DNA of 64,000 nt from Dyadobacter sp. CY347 (GTDB taxonomy: Bacteria > Bacteroidota > Bacteroidia > Cytophagales > Spirosomataceae): positions 62,001 to 126,000 of the forward strand of contig NZ_JAKFFT010000011.1 in NCBI RefSeq assembly GCF_021502655.1, read 5' to 3'. Positions 61,904-64,000 of the stretch are shown here, in pieces (the stretch's first letter is position 1; each line of letters starts with the position of its first letter). The notes below the pieces were generated by a model. That model searched no databases and was not told where the DNA came from. It saw only the letters and a program-made list of their open reading frames with translations. A program made the translations under genes and the position numbers.

Positions 61904-62737
61904 ATGAAAACCAACCCATTAATAACCCTCGCAATTGCTGCCTTACTAGGCTGTTTTACCAGCTCTGCCAAAGCGCAAACGAGTATGAAAGAGCAGCTCA
62001 CTATCCCGCTTACCGACCCGGGAAAACCCGGATCTCTGCAGGTAAATCTGATCAACGGGACCATTAAGGTCACAGGTTATTCGGGCAACCAGGTTGTCAT
62101 AGATGCTGTTGTAAAAGGGGCTGAAAAGTCGGACAAACCTAAGGACGAAGCAGCAGGCGGAATGAAGCGGATCACCCGGAACGGAGGCCTCGAACTGACC
62201 GCAACCGAAGAGCATAATGTTGTCAAATTGACGACCAGAATGGTGAACACAACGATGCTTCTTGAGATCAAAGTGCCCCAGAAATTTGGCCTTAAAGTTG
62301 GCACTGTAAACAACGGCGACATTGTCATTGAGAACGTGTCCGGCGAGATGGAAATCCAAAATGTGAACGGCGATATCACGCTCACGAACATTGCCGGCTC
62401 GGCTGTTGCGAACACAATTAACGGAACATTAAAAGCCAATTTCAAGACCATCGACACCTCGTCGCCCATGGCATTTTCGACCCTGAATGGCAACGTGGAT
62501 GTGACCATTCCGGCGACTGCAAAATTCGATGTAAAACTAAAATCCGACCGCGGTGAAATATTCAGCGACTTCGATGTGGACGTGGACAAAAGCGCTCCGC
62601 AGGCGACGCGCTCGGGCAAGGACGGAATGTATAAGGTTTCGATCGATGACTGGGTGAAAGGCAAGATCAATGGCGGCGGAAGCGAAATTATGATGAAAAA
62701 TATGAATGGCAATATTTACGTGCGAAAAGCGAAGTAA
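61904..62737 (+). CDS. DUF4097 family beta-strand repeat protein
   Basis: A 277-residue paralogue of the preceding gene, with a signal peptide ending AKAQ (about residue 25). It contains the same repeated motifs: LINGTIKVTGYSGNQVVIDA, GTVNNGDIVIENVSGEMEIQ and NVNGDITLTNIAGSAVANTI. It starts five bases after the previous stop. Both end with an -NGNIYVRKAK or -NGNIYIKKQS pattern. The pair is likely a target or partner of the operon's sigma pair; there is no experimental clue in the sequence. Confidence 0.85.
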   Translation: MKTNPLITLAIAALLGCFTSSAKAQTSMKEQLTIPLTDPGKPGSLQVNLINGTIKVTGYSGNQVVIDAVVKGAEKSDKPKDEAAGGMKRITRNGGLELTATEEHNVVKLTTRMVNTTMLLEIKVPQKFGLKVGTVNNGDIVIENVSGEMEIQNVNGDITLTNIAGSAVANTINGTLKANFKTIDTSSPMAFSTLNGNVDVTIPATAKFDVKLKSDRGEIFSDFDVDVDKSAPQATRSGKDGMYKVSIDDWVKGKINGGGSEIMMKNMNGNIYVRKAK

Positions 62738-62764
62738 AACCGCTCCTATCGGCTCTAAATGCGG

Positions 62765-62807
62765 AAACCCACCGGTGCTATAAAGCAGCCCGGTGGGTTT
62801 TCCTTTT
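62765..62807 (+). terminator. Rho-independent terminator of the DUF4097 operon
   Basis: A perfect 11-base stem, AAACCCACCGG (62765-62775) with CCGGTGGGTTT (62790-62800), with an inner GCT/AGC pair, then TCCTTTTTAT. Confidence 0.88.
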
Positions 62808-62840
62808 TATGTACGAATTGATGTGCGTAATGGTCCGCGT

Positions 62841-63275
62841 CTACTCAATTGTGCCGCCCATTTCCAGGAGCATTTTAGAAAGCTCGTCCAGTTTTTTTGT
62901 TTTTATAGTTGCAATAATCTGATCCGACAAAACCTCCGATGTTGCAGTTGCTTCAGTGAGAATGCGCTTGCCAGCATTGGCTAGCTTTACATAAGACACC
63001 CGCGCATCGCGACTGTTTGCCTCGCGTTTCACCATTCCCAGCTTCTCCAAAGGCGACAGCATCCTGGTAATTCCGGAGGCAGTTAACCCGATTTTTTCTG
63101 CCAGATCCACACGGCGCAGCTTCTCTTCGGGAGCTTCTCCTAGGTGAAACAGGATCAAAAATTCATTCAGACTAATGCCATGACTGCTCAGTTTGGCATC
63201 GAACCGCTTGGTAATCAATGCCTGAACGGTCGTGAGGTTGAGGAACAATTTTAAAGATGGTGTTATGGTTGACAT
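62841..63275 (-). CDS. MarR family transcriptional regulator
   Basis: A 144-residue winged-helix dimer. The HTH region is LRRVDLAEKIGLTASGITRM with LSPLEKLGMVKREANSRDAR and the wing VSYVKLANAGKRIL. Helical arms at both ends are typical. It stands alone; repeats of GTTGATTA in its leader suggest autoregulation. Confidence 0.92.
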   Translation of the reverse strand: MSTITPSLKLFLNLTTVQALITKRFDAKLSSHGISLNEFLILFHLGEAPEEKLRRVDLAEKIGLTASGITRMLSPLEKLGMVKREANSRDARVSYVKLANAGKRILTEATATSEVLSDQIIATIKTKKLDELSKMLLEMGGTIE

Positions 63276-63300
63276 ATGATTGAATTGTATTTGTTTTATT

Positions 63301-63375
63301 GTTGATTAATAGTTGATTATTCAAGTATTACGCAAATATATAATAACTTTAATGCATTGTCAAACAATCGATTGT
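63301..63375 (-). promoter_or_regulatory. Promoter of the MarR gene with repeats
   Basis: On the minus strand, TTTG (63364-63361), 20 bases, TATATTTG (63340-63333): a full Bacteroidota promoter, 57 bases before the ATG. The perfect palindrome ACAATCGATTGT (63364-63375) abuts the -33 box. Downstream, GTTGATTA occurs twice on the plus strand (63301-63308 and 63312-63319), an 11-base spacing that fits a MarR operator. Confidence 0.6.
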
Positions 63376-63465
63376 AATATTCTCCATCAAAAAGTGCGTT
63401 TTTGAGGTCTGTGAGCGGGATTTCAGAAATGTTTCACGTGGATCGTTAAGCGACACCGTAAGCTC

Positions 63466-63500
63466 CCTCATTATGCGTTGGATTTCAATGCATAATGAGG
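63466..63500. terminator. Hairpin downstream of the chloride channel gene
   Basis: CCTCATTATGC (63466-63476) pairs with GCATAATGAGG (63490-63500); the stem extends to 15 pairs if one G-T pair is allowed, with a 5-base loop. It lies 30 bases beyond the chloride-channel stop on the minus strand. No T-tract follows, so termination is only a likely role. Confidence 0.6.
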
Positions 63501-63530
63501 TGGTTTATGAGGCGCTTATGCGTGTATTTT

Positions 63531-64000
63531 TTACCCCGAATGTGCGCGCAGCAACTGGCGGTAACTGTTCAGGATTGCAGATTTGGAAATGAAGCCGACA
63601 AACTCGCCGGACACCTTCACCACCGGCAGGTTCCAGGCACCGGTTTCATCGAACTTTTTGACAACACTGACAATGCTGTCAAAATCACTGATGACGACGG
63701 ACGGCACCTTCATGAGGTTGGAAATGGTGAGCATGTCGTAGAGCTCTGGATTGAAAAGAAGGGGCCGGATGTCGTCCAGAGAAATTGTACCTACCAGCTT
63801 CTTATCTGCGTCCACCACGGATATCATGTTGCGCCTTCCGGCCCTTACCAGCTCAGCAAGTTCTTCACGCGTCGCGTGCTGGCTTACCGTCTGAATGTCC
63901 TTATCAATGAGGTCCAGAATGTGCAGCAGCGAGAGCAGGTTCCGGTCGTGTTCGCGGGTAAAAATCTTGCCTTGTTCCGCCAGTTTTTTGAGGTCAGGCG
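63531..64000 (-). CDS. Chloride channel protein, C-terminal CBS region (partial, runs off the window)
   Basis: The frame is open from the window end to the stop at 63531 and is read as the last 156 or so residues of a longer protein. It begins around LAEQGKIFTREHDRNLLSLL and continues with KDIQTVSQHATREELAELVR and then NMISVVDADKKLVGTISLDD. This is a pair of CBS domains of the type found at the C-terminus of Bacteroidota ClC-type channels and transporters. The ATG at 63827 lies inside the CBS region and is not the start. The membrane part is outside the window, so the ClC call is by style of the CBS tail. Confidence 0.75.
   Translation of the reverse strand, partial: PDLKKLAEQGKIFTREHDRNLLSLLHILDLIDKDIQTVSQHATREELAELVRAGRRNMISVVDADKKLVGTISLDDIRPLLFNPELYDMLTISNLMKVPSVVISDFDSIVSVVKKFDETGAWNLPVVKVSGEFVGFISKSAILNSYRQLLRAHSG

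Overview
The window is a stretch of chromosome from a Bacteroidota bacterium. The evidence is two SusC/SusD outer-membrane pairs, an ECF sigma/FecR/STN-SusC cascade, Bacteroidota-type promoters (TTTG, about 20 bases, TAnnTTTG), weak Shine-Dalgarno signals, and many proteins typical of Cytophagales such as DUF4097 proteins, FtsX/MacB-type permeases and an auracyanin-like copper protein. The overall style resembles Dyadobacter or a close Spirosomataceae relative; this is an inference from protein style, not a database result. I saw no rRNA, tRNA, CRISPR array, prophage or intact insertion sequence.

Layout. 0-16.8 kb is mostly housekeeping and stress genes: an Rrf2 regulator with a perfect operator-like dyad at its start codon and a partner NAD(P)-binding protein, a porin, three SRPBCC-fold proteins, Tex, a ThuA-like protein, an RsmB-type RNA methyltransferase, a CPA1 antiporter, a GAF histidine kinase, a luciferase-like oxidoreductase, a WYL regulator with an FMN reductase, and metY. 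A composite palindromic repeat lies at 16.8-17.05 kb. Then come a prolyl-oligopeptidase-type lipoprotein and polA (17-22.3 kb).

22.7-42.2 kb is the accessory, nutrient-uptake part. It holds a first SusC/SusD pair; a small LuxR-type protein with a cysteine-rich lipoprotein; a secreted sugar-binding-like protein next to a beta-propeller/type-1-copper fusion; and a second SusC/SusD pair preceded by an ECF sigma factor and FecR anti-sigma factor. That pair is followed by an RraA-like protein and an enolase-superfamily protein, both of which carry export signals.

42.3-51.3 kb holds a CPA2 antiporter, a large membrane protein (nucleotide-transporter-like domain, HEAT-like repeats, cyclic-nucleotide-binding domain), and a convergent four-gene operon: histidine kinase, response regulator, response regulator fused to a class III cyclase, HD-domain protein. 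Together these look like a complete cyclic-nucleotide signalling circuit and are the most interesting system here. 51.3-64 kb contains an SDR and AraC pair with shared candidate operators, a GH95 alpha-fucosidase, a membrane hydrolase-like protein, the remnant of a Crp/Fnr regulator, an FtsX-type permease behind several palindromes, an ECF sigma/zinc-finger-HEAT anti-sigma/DUF4097 operon, a MarR regulator with a clear promoter, and the C-terminal end of a CBS-containing chloride channel that runs off the window.
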